Shown here in pieces: positions 22,201 to 33,609 of a stretch of 64,000 bases of DNA (its first letter is position 1; each line of letters begins with the position of its first letter). Below the pieces are notes generated by a model. The model saw only the letters and a list, made by a program, of their open reading frames with translations, was not told the origin of the DNA and searched no databases. The translations under genes and the position numbers were made by a program. Source of the stretch: Liopterus haemorrhoidalis (taxonomy: Eukaryota > Arthropoda > Insecta > Coleoptera > Dytiscidae); NCBI GenBank assembly GCA_963971575.1, contig OZ020618.1, positions 35,417,668-35,481,667 on the forward strand, read 5' to 3'.

Positions 22201-23602
22201 GGTGCTGCGGGTCAAAATGATTTAATTTTTATAAGGAACACGTGTGCCAAACGGCATTCCATTATCATCAAGTGCAGTATCTTTCGACGTAGGCACCAGA
22301 CTAATATATATATATAAATATATAGGGTGGTCGCAGACAATATTTACGTTCAGAATACCAGCAACTTGGTAGAGTTGCTGGGCCCTAACAGAATATATTT
22401 GGCATTCCACGATTGTCAGAACCATATCTGTCATTTCTTCATTTGAATAACGTACGTAAGCCATAATTACAAACGATATGATGTTATCACCTTTAATATC
22501 AAACCCGTACTAACAGGCAAGAGAATTTGGTTTTTATTATGTAACAAAATCATTTTCAAAGCTTGCTATGTTAAATTTGTACGATTTATGTTATTTATTA
22601 TTTTGTAAATAAATAGTCACCATTTTGAAATGGTTAAAATTAAAGTATGATATTTTGATATACTTGTAAAGCTGATTTAATGTACTTTCAAGAAATAAAT
22701 TTAAAGTACCGATTCCCTATGCTAGATAAAAAGTGATGTAGAATTCTTATTATAGTCCTTAAGTAGGCCCATCGCCGATTAGCACAGGAATCAGCGTGCT
22801 ATGAAGGCACACTTAGATTGAAAACTCTGTATACGCTATTCCATTTAAAAAAAATGTTTGTTTTTAAAATAGAGAGATAGCAATGGTGAGGTACTTGGCT
22901 GGGACACCTTGTACGAGGGTTATCTTTTATGTTTTTACAAACGACCACTAGATGGCAATATTAAAATGTGTCATTACTATATTCGTCAAATTTGACATTT
23001 GCTATTGTGAAATTAGTGGCAGCTTATAAATTGACCGAGTAGTTTGTTGACAATGAGCGTTAAAAACAACAAGTTTGTGAAAATTGGATATTACTGGTGA
23101 AGGTTTTCGTTGGATACTTTTTTACGATTTTAGTAAAGGCCTAACTGAACAACAATGCATAGATTCGTTTTGTTCAACTTTTGGTAATGAAGCACCATCA
23201 GAAAAGACTGTTGGTGTACAATTGGTTTGTAGAATTTCGTAGTGGTCGTGCGTCCGTCAGTGATGAATCTCGTGAAGGTTGACCAAAATCGGTTGCGATT
23301 CAAATAAACATCGATGCTGTGCGCAAAATGATTGAAGAAGATCGGCATGTGATTAACCGTGAGATATAGGCAACCTTTGGCATATCGCAGACTGCAATAC
23401 ATTCGATTTTGCATGAACATTTACCTGTGAAAAAGATCTGTGGATTTATTCATATGAACCGGAAACTAAGCAAAAATCCACTGTTTGGGTCTTCCAAGAT
23501 GAATCGAAATCCACAAATGTTGTTCGTTCACGAGGCACTTCCAAGAAAATGATCGCTTGTATCTTCGGTTGTACTAGACACGTCGCAACCATTCCTTTAG
23601 AG

Positions 23603-24046
23603 CAGCGATATTTAAACTGTGTTCCATGGAACCCTGGGGTTCCACACAAGGTCCTCAAGGATTCCACGAGCTTTTTCTTAAACAATACAAATTACTTGGG
23701 CGTCGGCTTATACTTTTTCCCCCTCGCGTAGTTTAGTGGTAAAGACCTTTTTTTTCCTGATTACTTGGATTTTGGAGGTGAGGAAAAGATCTTTTTTGCT
23801 CATTACTTGGATTTTGGAAGTGAGAACCTTTTTTTTGCTCATTACTTGAATTTTGGAGGTGAGGACCTTTTTTTCTCATCACTTATATTTTGGAGGCGAG
23901 CAAAACTTAATAAAATATACTGCATTTCCAATTTTTTTTTTTTTTTTTTTCAATCTTAGGGTTTACCTAAGGTATTTTTTGGGGTTCCACGGAATATTTT
24001 TAGACTGTAAAGGGTTCCACGACTCGAAAAAGTTTGAGGACCACTG
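23603..24046. mobile_element. hAT MITE nested in mariner, perfect 8-bp duplication
   Basis: The ends are CAGCGATATTTAAAC and GTTTGAGGACCACTG. CTTTAGAG lies on both sides (23,595-23,602 and 24,047-24,054). Removing it rejoins the transposase reading through PLEDRRTVN. Inner motifs GGAACCCTGGGGTTCC and GGGTTCCACG are shared with the element at 31,097. Confidence 0.95.
23745..23900. repeat. 41-bp minisatellite (copy in the nested hAT MITE)
   Basis: Units of TTACTTGGATTTTGGAGGTG plus a T-run and GCTCA at about 23,761, 23,803, 23,842 and 23,880. The reverse complement matches the array at 17,365-17,535. Confidence 0.8.
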
Positions 24047-24592
24047 CTTTAGAGGATCGGAGAACAGTTAATGCTGAATGGTATACAACAATTTGTTTGT
24101 CATCGACAAAATTATGAAAAACAACCAAAAACGTCGTATCATTCTTCATCATTACAATGCAAGCTCCCACACAGTACGTCAAACAACAGATTATTTAAAG
24201 GAGAAAAACATTGAATTAATGTTTCATTGCCCGTGTTCACCTGATTTATCCCTTAACGGCTTTTTTGTTCCCCATTGTCTAACAGAAAATGCGTGGACAG
24301 CGATTATCATCACCTCAAGAAGCTGTTGAAAAACTTAAAAGGTAGCCCTCGTATAGCACCTAACGTTTCACTCTGTGGTCAGTGTACTAAAATATATAAG
24401 CCATATCATCTGTGATGGTATATCGATACAGTGACACTGATATACAATATCGCTCTCTATGTGTGAAAGCAAATATATTACGCTATAGGTTCTCTAGAAT
24501 AAAGGTTCACTCTTAAGTTCTGTGGTGAGTACATACCTTTTACATGTTTTTTGACACTAAGTATCAGAGTCGGTTTAACCATTAATCTAGGC

Positions 24593-25379
24593 TAGGGGTC
24601 GGTCATCAGTGGCCCGTGGGGCGAATGAGGCCCATCGAAAGATTTTATGCAGCACATCAATAAGAAAATATAATGTTTACTTTTCTTATCCACTATAGCC
24701 AACACATTACTGCCGCGCTGATTTAGGTTTCTTAAGCCCCATTCAGAGTTCTTAAATCAATATACTATAGACAAGTTTGTCATATGGTAAGACGTGCAAC
24801 CGTTTAGACCTTTAAACTTAATGCGTTGTTCTTTGTCGATTGTGGATAATTTTATAAACTTATAGCTAGTGAGTTGTTTTAATGAGACAGATATATAAAC
24901 ACATTGGCTATCTCAGTCTATTGGAGAGACCGTAGATACTGTATGCCTTTACATAACCTAACAAAATGTCATCATTAATAAATCTTGCTCAAAATTACAA
25001 AGGCGGACAGTAAATATGATCAATTTAGGTAATTAGGTTAGGTTTAGTTAGTTAAAATCTAGGACAACAGAATTATAAAAATGATAATAGCTAATAAACA
25101 TTTTACGAAGCCATCGTTGCTGGTTTAAAGACGCACATATGTTAGACTATTCGTAGCCCACTAATTTCCAACAGCTGTAAAAGCTACGTCGAACGTTAAA
25201 ATAATGTATTAAAACATATGCACAAAGAGGTAGACTAGAGTCTATTAATTTAAAGAGCTCTGAATGCAGCTTTACACCCTAGGCGTTTACAGCACGCGAC
25301 GTAATTATAAAAATGATCGGCCCGCGACGTAATTATAAAAATGATCGGCCCGCGACGTACCAAAGGTTGCCAACCCCTG
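24593..25379. mobile_element. hAT-type element with 7/8-bp duplication
   Basis: The left end TAGGGGTCGGTCATC and right end GGTTGCCAACCCCTG are inverted relatives. Flanks ATCTAGGC and GTCTAGGC match 7 of 8. Length 787 bp. GGCCCG motifs occur near both ends. No transposase reading. Confidence 0.75.
25297..25358 (+). repeat. 31-bp tandem duplication
   Basis: Two identical units running from GCGACGTAATTATAAAAATG to ATCGGCCC, near the right end of the hAT element. Confidence 0.85.
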
Positions 25380-25563
25380 GTCTAGGCGACCACCTATGGG
25401 TGCCCATGCTTATGGGTGCAATGGGTGCCCGTGCACCATGAAATTATTACTTTTATGTACTTATGTGTAGCATGTTAAAATTCTATTTTACTATTTTTCT
25501 AAAACCTTCATTGAATTATATTTAGAGGGCGCCCAACTATGACACACCCAGAGGCACAGAATT

Positions 25564-25839
25564 ATGTCTTACCCTGGTATGTATACATCTGCACTTTGGG
25601 CTAACACCATCAAATCGAGCATTCGTAAATTAGTGGTTTACTGCAACACTGCATTTAGAATTATCAATGGGTTACATAAATACTGTAGTACAAGTGAAAT
25701 GTTTGTAATGAACGAAGTTAATTGCTCTTTGGCTGTACATAGACAATACGTATATAATTTGCGTAGTAGATTACTTAAATCGAATAATAGGCTGATTCTG
25801 CAGTGTTTAAGTTTTGACAAAATGTTTCACACTTGCTAG
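25564..25839 (+). pseudogene. LINE C-terminal fragment
   Basis: A 91-codon frame. Readings include SALWANTIKSSIRKLVVYCN, AFRIINGLHKYCSTSEMFV and YNLRSRLLKSNN. This is the post-RT segment of arthropod non-LTR retrotransposons, in which a conserved tyrosine/tryptophan-rich stretch is followed by a Cys-Ser patch before the C-terminal region. It is only about a tenth of a usual ORF2. No RT motifs and no tail microsatellite are present, and the boundaries are not marked by a duplication. The ATG is internal. Confidence 0.6.
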
Positions 25840-26783
25840 TCAACACAACTGATACATTAAAATATATCATATTTAACAAGCACTCTCATTTTATATTCTA
25901 ATGTTTGTGGTCACAATTTTATTGTCAAACTCGAATTAAACTTTTTGGTATTGTATGTTGTTTTTCTTTAGGAATGTGTAGGTATGATAAATAAAGCCAT
26001 CGACCGTCACTCATATGTCTGTTTTCTGTCTGTCTGTCTACGCAAATAGTCATTGTTACTATGCACCAAAAATTTTAACTTTAAATGTTTCAGTGGCGGC
26101 TCCTGAGTACGCGCTGCGGAGCTGCAGTCTTACTTGACAATAATAATAAAAAAAATAAAAAAAATCTTTTTTTGAACTCAAATGCATTTAACATAGTAAT
26201 TGTGGTGTGATTTTTTTTTTTTTTTTTTAAATATGTTTTGAACATTGAATGCGATTGTTTCATAAATATTTACAAGTTTCCTTTGAATAAGTCTACGTCG
26301 CGCTGCTTATATCCTAGCGTCAAGGAAAGTGCAAATGAAGGTTTGTAAAGGGATAGCGGTGCGTGGGCAGTAATGTTAAAGTGGTGGAGATCGGAGCTAG
26401 AATGCTTTCAGCGTCACAATAACAGTGATCACAGATTATGTAATTATTAAATGTATTTATTTAAGTCGTAACGAAATCGCTATACCTATATTATCTCTAA
26501 AAATTTATTGTTTAGGTAGGTACTAATAATTAGTATTTTCTAACTTCTTCTTTTAAATTTATATAAGTATCTTAGCTTAACAAATACGTTTCGTATTTCA
26601 GATTATAAAACAATAGGTTTAAAAAATGAATACTGTCCAATCATTTTTGGAAATTCCATTTAACAGAGTAGAAATTATGGCGAAACGGTTAGATTTGGAA
26701 TTTGACAACATTTCAATGTTTTTCTACATCTAAATTTATTTTTATAACCTTAGTTACCATTATTATATTTTGCAAACAGTCAC
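25840..26783. other. No gene; possible hAT end
   Basis: CAGTGGCGGCTCCTGAGTA at about 26,092 looks like a hAT terminus, but no matching right end was found. The rest is AT-rich spacer with long A and T runs. Confidence 0.35.
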
Positions 26784-26967
26784 CTTGCCGACCGGCGTAG
26801 CGTAGTGATAACACATGTGCTCTGCTAAGGTCTCGGGTTCGAATCAAGTTCAGGCATAGAATTTTTCATAAAATAAAAATTGTCCTGGCTAATTTCCGAA
26901 GCAGCAAAGGCCATAAAAATAAAATCAAAATTAAAAAAAATAAAAAATAAAAAAAAAATAAATAAAT
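26784..26967 (+). mobile_element. tRNA-derived SINE with 10-bp duplication
   Basis: The head from 26,788 has an A-box-like TAGCGTAGTGAT and a B-box GGGTTCGAATC (26,835-26,845). A short body and an A-rich tail with AAATAAATAAATAAA follow. AAACAGTCAC flanks both ends (26,774-26,783 and 26,968-26,977). Confidence 0.8.
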
Positions 26968-26977
26968 AAACAGTCAC

Positions 26978-27888
26978 ATATTTTTTCTTCCCTTTAGAAA
27001 TTATTTTTACCCGAAAAGATATCATAAACCATCTAACTGGCATTATATTTAAAATCCTGCAGATATAATAATCCTACAAAACTAATAAAATTTTTATTCA
27101 ACTAATTCGGAAATTATATTTTATTAATTTTATGAATATTTTTTTATAATGCGACTGTTCCAGTTTTTGTTGATGACGAATAAGTCTGGTGCTAGTTGAG
27201 GTACAGTCAGAACTCAAGTTGACTATCGCCTAGTTGACCTATTCTGGTATTAACAACAAACACAGTTTTCTTTGAAATGTATTGGCTTTCATGCTGCAAA
27301 TAACCAAACTTCATTACTTTCTGGCCGACTCTCTTCCGTTAATGTGAACGGATGAAGCAGTAAAAAAATACTATAACTTAATTGTGTCACTCAGCAACTT
27401 ATTTGATGGGAAGATATCATAATTAATTTTATATTTAATAAGTTTGCTTAATAATTTGAAACGTAGTCTAGAAAAAGAGATAAAAACGTTATTTATAGAT
27501 TCAATATTTGCTTAATAGGGCAGTGTAAATCCAGTACTATATTTATTCAGTAGCAGATTACGAGTAGTGAAAGGGCTTTTGTTCATATTCTTATCGAGGG
27601 TGACCCAGGGATTATACCCTTAGCACAGGTCCTGTGGTAGCCGCACGTTAACCGTGTTAGGCCACCGAAAATCTTCATTAATGTAGTCGAGTAAAGTTTG
27701 CTTACATCAGATGCCTGGAAGAGTTAATGATTGATTGTCAGTTGATCTATTTGAGAGTTAAACCGAGATCACTATCCACTTCTTGTCAATATAAGTAGGG
27801 TAGTGGATACAAAAGGAGTAGAATATTATAATCATGGCCTATCAATAATCCAAAATAACGTATACTTCTTAAAAATTCTGAAAAATTC
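26978..27888. other. No gene recognised
   Basis: AT-rich spacer. About 27,590-27,690 is GC-richer but unplaced. Confidence 0.4.
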
Positions 27889-27891
27889 TAA

Positions 27892-28379
27892 TGCCCGGTT
27901 GCATAAAAGTCTTAAAACTAGAACTAAGCTAAAACTTATTGAAAACTGCTGATATATTCTTCTAATACACCAGATCTGGAATTGAGAGTTTGGACACACA
28001 GCCACGTTCGATATACTTAATAAATCCATACTGTATTTGCCAAATATACTAACATACACGAATTGAGGTAGGACAAGCTAATTCTACCTCTGCTTAAAGA
28101 AATTCGAAATCAAGAGCTCAGAAGATGCGGTGACCGAAATGAGTGACTAAAATACTAAGACAGTAATACATTTGCAAACTACAACAATGCTGGTAACCTG
28201 TAACGGTGATCGCGCACATATAGAGCTGAGAACAAATATTAACCCGAAACATGGTAGATTGGAGCGATAGATTGTAACTGATTGAATTATAATGTTGGAC
28301 TAAGAACCCCACTTAAATATAAAAGTTCGCATAAGTGGCGCGAACACTTCTAGTTTTAAGACTTTTATGTAACCGAGCA
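27892..28379. mobile_element. PIF/Harbinger-type MITE
   Basis: The ~31-bp terminal inverted repeats begin TGCCCGGTTGCATAAAAGTC and TGCTCGGTTACATAAAAGTC. TAA flanks both sides (27,889-27,891 and 28,380-28,382), which fits the 3-bp TWA target of PIF/Harbinger. Length 488 bp, non-coding. Confidence 0.75.
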
Positions 28380-28705
28380 TAAAATACTAAAATTGTTCTT
28401 TTGTAGAAATATATTGGTGTAACTTTAACTTACCTATTCACAAGGGACCGCTGCCTGCGGTTGTTGGGTGCTGAGTTCGCCGCCAGAACAAATGAACAGA
28501 CTTTTCCTTTGGTTTAGGTGGAACTAGATTTTCAATTCTAGTTATTTTTACCGATTGATTGATGCTTTTGATCATTTTGTTCTTTTCCTGAACAAAATGG
28601 TCAAAAACCAACTTTAATATATAAAAAAAATAGCTAATGACAACTTTCGGTAATTCCGGTTAGTTCCGCCTAATCGTTTGGAATAGGCTGTATATACATT
28701 ACAAA

Positions 28706-29265
28706 ATCTGGTGACTTTGGTGATTGGTTTGTTGTAAAGGGACTTTAGGAAGAATGTCACCTTGTAAATATGGCTTTGATTTTTCTTAGGTTATATTCAT
28801 TCAAAAATTAAAAATGAAAGACTGTCATTAATGTCAATTAATTGTCAAATATTTTGAAAGGTGTCATCTCAGAATATCCACCCTAAGATGATATAAATAT
28901 ACTACATAAAAAATGAAATTTCCCTCTTAGTTATGTATTACAGAGTGAAATAGAGTATTACCTGTCTCATTTTGTAATACGAAACTAAGAGGAAAATTTC
29001 ATTTTTTATGTTGTATATTTAAAATATCATCTTAGGGTGGTAATTCTGAATTGGCACCTTTCAAAATATTTGACATGTATATCACAATTTTGACATGTCA
29101 ATCGCGATTTTGGCATGTCAATTTGTTATCTGACATATATTGTTTTTGAGTGAATATATCCTCGAAATAATAAAACTTAACCAATTATTTAAAAGCCATA
29201 TTTACAAGTTCCCGTGTTTCCATAAAAGTATATTTACACCATAACAGTCACCAAAGTAACCAGAT
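28706..29265. mobile_element. Foldback MITE, almost fully palindromic
   Basis: The ends are ATCTGGTGACTTTGGTGA and its relative TCACCAAAGTAACCAGAT. The centre (about 28,842-29,085) is a pair of ~105-bp inverted arms around a short spacer, with CACCCTAAGATGATAT in each. No coding reading. Confidence 0.75.
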
Positions 29266-29268
29266 CTA

Positions 29269-30104
29269 TGGTCTATTTCAAAGTAGAAAAAAATAGATAG
29301 CGCTGCGAACCGAGTACGATTTACACTGATCAAATACAGTATAGCGGGAAATTTAAAATAAGTTACAACTAGGGCATGGGCGTAGCAACTGGGTTAGCAA
29401 GTGATTTTTTTTTAAATATAAAAAAGGTTAATAAGATATTGAAATAAACAAGGCAGATAATACACTTACGTTATTTATACGAAATAAATTCAGTTTAATA
29501 GGAAATTTGAAAAAGTTAAAAAAAATATGAATTTTAAAAATTATGTACTATATATAAAAAGAGAGATTTGGCTAAAAGAGTTTAAACAAAGCAATAAAAC
29601 AAACATATCTTCAGAGCTAAAGTTTCTTATTTAAATAATTATTGTAAATAAAAATTAAAAATATATGTATATATGAAGGTCTAAAAATTATATCAATAAC
29701 TTCTTCTTTGGGCACAATCAGCTGGGCTGTCTTTTGGCCTCACATTAGTCCTCTTTGTTGTCCTCTTGATCTGTTAATTGTCAACTGTCAAAAAATATTT
29801 ATATGTCAGATAACCTAAAAAATATATAACTGCGTAAAAACAAATTACATGGAGAATTTTCTCCATAAAATCTACGCCAAGAATATAAATAAAAGTCTAA
29901 ATATGTAAATAATAACAAAATATATGAGAAAAATTAAATAATATAAATAATATATATTTCCAATGTACGACACTGAACATCCGTCAACTTGGACTAAAAA
30001 CAATATTTTTACAGTGTAATAGGGATGACGATCTAAACCAATCTGAAGCAAGGACAAACAGCTCCTATCTTCTTACACACATTTTTCTACTTTGAAATAG
30101 ACCA
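29269..30104. mobile_element. TA-flanked element with 23-bp terminal inverted repeats
   Basis: TGGTCTATTTCAAAGTAG begins the left end and appears inverted at the right end, both next to TA. Length 836 bp, no transposase reading. Just outside the right end, TTTCGTATTACAAAATGAG matches (inverted) the centre of the adjacent foldback MITE, so the two insertions share a history. Confidence 0.7.
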
Positions 30105-30160
30105 TAGTTTCGTATTACAAAATGAGACAGATTATATACTTATAATTTTATTTAAAATTT

Positions 30161-30312
30161 TCATTGAACCCGAACACTAACCTGAACAAATTTAGGTTCT
30201 TGAACCTAAAAACAAAATCTGTTATTGAACCTGAACCTGAAACCGAACCGAAATTACCACATTGAACCTGAATCCGAACCTGAACCTAAATAAATTCAGC
30301 TTCAGCTCCCTG
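30161..30312 (-). repeat. GAACCTGAACC repeat end, inverted copy
   Basis: It ends TTCAGCTTCAGCTCCCTG, the inverse of the terminus at 3,586, and carries the same degenerate CCTGAACC motifs. Confidence 0.5.
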
Positions 30313-30394
30313 ATACAGATGTTATTAATTTTCATATGTATAGATCATAGTTGGAATTATTGACGTCCATGTATGGTTTTTTTCATGTTAATAT

Positions 30395-30845
30395 CTTATC
30401 CACACCTTTGACTAGCACCATATATGCCTATAGGAGGATTTAAAGGTCTTCGGCAGTGGCTGCCAATAGCACCGAGTCATCAGCATAACGGAGGTTATTG
30501 ATTACTTTACCACTGATGATTAACCCCTCAGTAATATTCTTCTAATCCAGTATTGAATATTGTTTCACAGTACAAATAAATAGTATTGGAGATAAAATGC
30601 ATCCCAGTCTTACACGTAGACAGAAATCTATGTATTTTGTGCAGTTATCTTTTATTTTCACTGATACATTTTAATTCCTGTACAAATTTTCAATTATACT
30701 TATGCCACAATGATCCAATCCAATATTTTTAAGTATTTCTAGTAGTTTATCGTGTCTTATGAGGTCAAACGCCTTTTGATAATCAATAAAACATAGATGT
30801 ACATCTTGATTAATATCTCTGCAGCGCTGGTTTAACACATTGATA
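30395..30845 (-). pseudogene. LINE reverse-transcriptase fragment
   Basis: One minus-strand frame covers RT motifs in order: CFIDYQKAFDLIRHDKL (motif A with its Asp), LGCILSP, then INNLRYADDSVLL with the catalytic YADD encoded at 30,476-30,487. The frame contains three stops, at NLYRN*, SILD* and EDL*. This is a decayed internal piece of a non-LTR RT, with neither the endonuclease nor the 3' end. The clade cannot be fixed from this length; L2/CR1- or RTE-like spacing is possible. Confidence 0.75.
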
Positions 30846-31096
30846 GAAAAAAGAGAGGCGGGAAAACAATAATGATTTTCAAAGTATTACAAGAAAGATA
30901 TAGGCGTAGATCTAACTATACAAATGAATTAATTAAAATAATTGATTTTGAACTAAAACTGGGCCTAAACCCAGTATTTAAAGAGTTATCAAGACATGAT
31001 CAAAAAGTAAAACCCATTATGTTACATAGCTACCTATTATATTGAGATGAAATAAATGTTAAAAATAAGTCGTAATAACTTTTAATTAGTGTAGAT

Positions 31097-31773
31097 CAGT
31101 GGTATTCAATATGTGTTCCACGGAACCCTGGGGTTCCGTGCAACGTTTTCAGAGTCCCCAAACTTTAATTAAATGGTTTTATTCTATTTTTTTTTTTTTT
31201 TTTTAAAGAGGGTACTACAAATTTCTTAATCACCATTTTTATCATTAGTAGGTCATATTTAATCCAAAACAGCTAATTTTACTCGACAAAAAGTTCAAAT
31301 TTGTTGAGTAGTGATTATTATTTACTTCTTATATCACCTACCATTTAAATATGTAATTTGTACTGTATTATTGGATTTTATGTTTATAAATTACTATATT
31401 ACTTTGATTTTATGTTTATAATGATTGCTAATAAATGTTTATAATAAATAAATAATATTCAAAACAGCATATCGCTAATTATTCGATTCAATTTTTATTT
31501 ATAATTTGCATTAAAAATTATATTAGGTAGGTATTGTATTATTTAAAAGTAAAATAAATACCTACATTTAAAAAGTATAGAAATACAGTCAGCTATAAAA
31601 TATCAATTTAGATTAACACTAAATTCAATAATAAACATCTAAATTATTATTTTAAAATGTTTGACCTTAAAATTATAAAAAGGCAGCCCATTGTGGTTTC
31701 TTGCCTTGCGGTTCCAAAGAAATAGCATTTAAACTGAAGGGTTCCGCAGATGTAACAAGGTTGAAGACCACTG
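31097..31773. mobile_element. hAT-type element
   Basis: The ends are CAGTGGTATTCAATATG and TTGAAGACCACTG. Inner motifs GGAACCCTGGGGTTCC and GGGTTCCGC are shared with the MITE at 23,603. Flanks GTGTAGAT and GTGTTGCA match 5 of 8. Length 677 bp, non-coding. Confidence 0.65.
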
Positions 31774-33054
31774 GTGTTGCACTAAGAAAACTATCAAGAC
31801 TTTATCTTTAATTTTTATTTCATCTCAATAAAATGGGTAGGTATGCTAAAATGCTTGGGATTTATTTCCTTAATCAAATCTTAATATTAATATTGGATAA
31901 TATTAATATTTGGATAAAAACCGCTTATTGTTCTTATAATTATATATAAAAAATAAAATCTCATTATAAACTATCCGTATCTTTATGCATTGATTCACAA
32001 AATGTGATTTTAAAAATGATAAACAGATATGTATCTAATGTTTTACAGGTGTTTAATCTAACCTCAAGTTCAACGTATATTGAACCAATAATTTTCATAT
32101 TAAAACAAGATGTACTGATAAGAATATTAATCAAGCGTAAAGCTGCTAACTTAACGGTGTAGGAGGATACTCTCCCACATCTTAACCAACTGAAACTGTA
32201 TCTATCGGTTATGAAGTAATCAAATAACACCACTATCTTATCTCGAGACAAATCGTTAACACTTAAATGGAAAAATATTAATTACCAGAACTAATTCCTG
32301 ATAATTATCTAAGGCAGACGTGTATCTTACAGCACGAACACTCCTTCACATCATTCACGGTGAGACCATACTTCAATTTCACAGTTCTGATCATAATTTA
32401 TGCAAACGCCGCCAGAGAATATAACGTGTAAAACTTAAGAAACGATAAATTTCTTAACCAGTTTTCTATATAATGGTGATGTTATAATTGAATAAAATGA
32501 TGGTTATATTGACTTAAATAGAAATTGTAAAGAATCCGTACTTTAAGAGATATTTTCTGTAAGATAAGCTATTTGTTAATAACATATTTTGAAAAAATAT
32601 GGGTTATTATTGTCCAATATTGGACCGAATAACATTGATGTTAATGACTTCAGTGCCAGGGGCGGATTTACGTAAAAACAAAATAAGCAGTGGCTTAGGG
32701 ACCCCGCCCATCGGGGACCCCGGAAATAAATCCCATAATTTCCCACGAAAAGATGTTGATTTCATTACATTATTTGGCAAAACTACAAGACTTAGCTCCC
32801 GGCATAATGATTCAACGGTAGCTTAGTGTCTAGACATCTTGGCCGTCTTAAGATATTCGGCGCCCGTGAGCTACTAAAAATAATGCGTCCCTTTTCATAA
32901 TACATAACCAGAACTGTAGCAATGTTTTTGGCTCCCTTGGCAAATAAACTAAATTGATTAAACAAAAACCAAAGGTCTTGACTTTCCCAAATCCAAGTGA
33001 ATAGCAAAAAAAAGGTAAATATGATTCTTAATATTCTGTGATAAAAAATATGAT
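31774..33054. other. No gene; possible hAT end
   Basis: CAGGGGCGGATTTACG at about 32,658 resembles a hAT terminus, but its partner was not found. The phrase GTAGCAATGTTTTTGGC occurs both near 32,916 and near 33,316. Confidence 0.35.
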
Positions 33055-33290
33055 TCTTAATCCACATATCAAGAACTTTCCTTTGATATCCCTCAAAATT
33101 TTACAAACACTTTTTTTACGATAAATACATTTTTGTTTATATATTTCGCGCAACATTTTTTTTTTTTTGCTTTAAAGTTTATTTTGTACATAGTAGGTAC
33201 ATAGGCTCAAAGAGTTTCGCATGTTAAATTTAAATTTTCTTGATCCAGGCGTTTGTCCACAATTTCTACCAAACTGTCTATTAACTGTAT
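33055..33290 (+). mobile_element. Family A fragment A6
   Basis: Diverged match to the tail half of A1: ATCCACATATCAAG, then GGCTCAAAGAGTTT, then a CCACAATTTCTACC end. Confidence 0.5.
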
Positions 33291-33329
33291 TCTAAGACAG
33301 GCAGGCTCATGAGGGACAGTTTAAGGCAG

Positions 33330-33470
33330 AGCCGTAGCAATGTTTTTGGCGCCCTTGGCAAACAGCATAGCGCCCTTAGCAAATACTTAAAATTGCGACC
33401 TAGACAAATATTGAAAATAGCGCCTTTAGCAAATACTTAAAATAGCGTCTTTGGGAAATACTTAAAGTAG
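33330..33470 (+). repeat. ~31-bp tandem repeat
   Basis: About four to five diverged copies of TAGCGCCTTTAGCAAATACTT. Confidence 0.7.
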
Positions 33471-33609
33471 ACACTTGTAAATTAATTTAACCTAATAGCG
33501 CCTTTTTGGTCTTTTTTTATTTAAATGATTGTAATTTTAATACTTTCTGATTGTGACGATACATGTACTGTATACCTTCTAAGGATTTTACGACTACAAC
33601 ACTGCTAAT

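Larger units (their letters stand above)
17744..22911. mobile_element. ~5.2-kb TA-flanked palindromic element
   Basis: Both ends read CAAGGTGT inward next to a TA. The interior is a long imperfect inverted repeat. Outer arms are about 17,845-18,070 against 22,560-22,775. Inner arms are about 19,345-20,622 against 21,053-22,312. The loop is about 430 bp. Over one 258-bp stretch I counted 8 mismatches between arms (about 3%). The left arm carries about 1.2 kb of extra insertions, including an F-type arm and hAT-like sequence. The ends suggest a Tc1/mariner-type or foldback element, but no transposase is visible. Two inverted neighbouring insertions are the alternative. Confidence 0.55.
23053..24330 (+). 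pseudogene. mariner transposase pseudogene
   Basis: DD34D mariner transposase remnant. Readings in changing frames include GLTEQQCIDSF and DAVRKMIEEDRHVINREI (N-terminal helix-turn-helix part). Then DLWIYSYEPETK and STVWVFQDES follow, and after the MITE, NAEWYTTICL, HHYNASSH and SPDLSLNGFF. The deletion before WIYSYEPE removes the first catalytic Asp region. The second catalytic Asp (usually HDNAxxH) is Tyr, and the third (usually PSD/PND before the aromatic) is Gly. There are at least three stops and several frameshifts. It cannot encode an active enzyme. Confidence 0.85.
22914..24351 (+). mobile_element. mariner element, decayed, with a nested hAT MITE
   Basis: The ends read CGAGGGTTAT and, inverted, CGAGGGCTACC, each next to a TA (22,912-22,913 and 24,352-24,353). 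Without the 452 bp of MITE plus duplication it is about 986 bp, shorter than the usual ~1.3 kb, in line with an internal deletion near 23,430. It lies directly against the right end of the palindromic element and uses the same TA. Confidence 0.85.

Noticed and set aside
31450..32600. Possible host exons between the hAT at 31.1 kb and family A
   Set aside because: No open frame with coding character was found on either strand. The only long frame (31,964-32,251, minus) has no recognisable motif.
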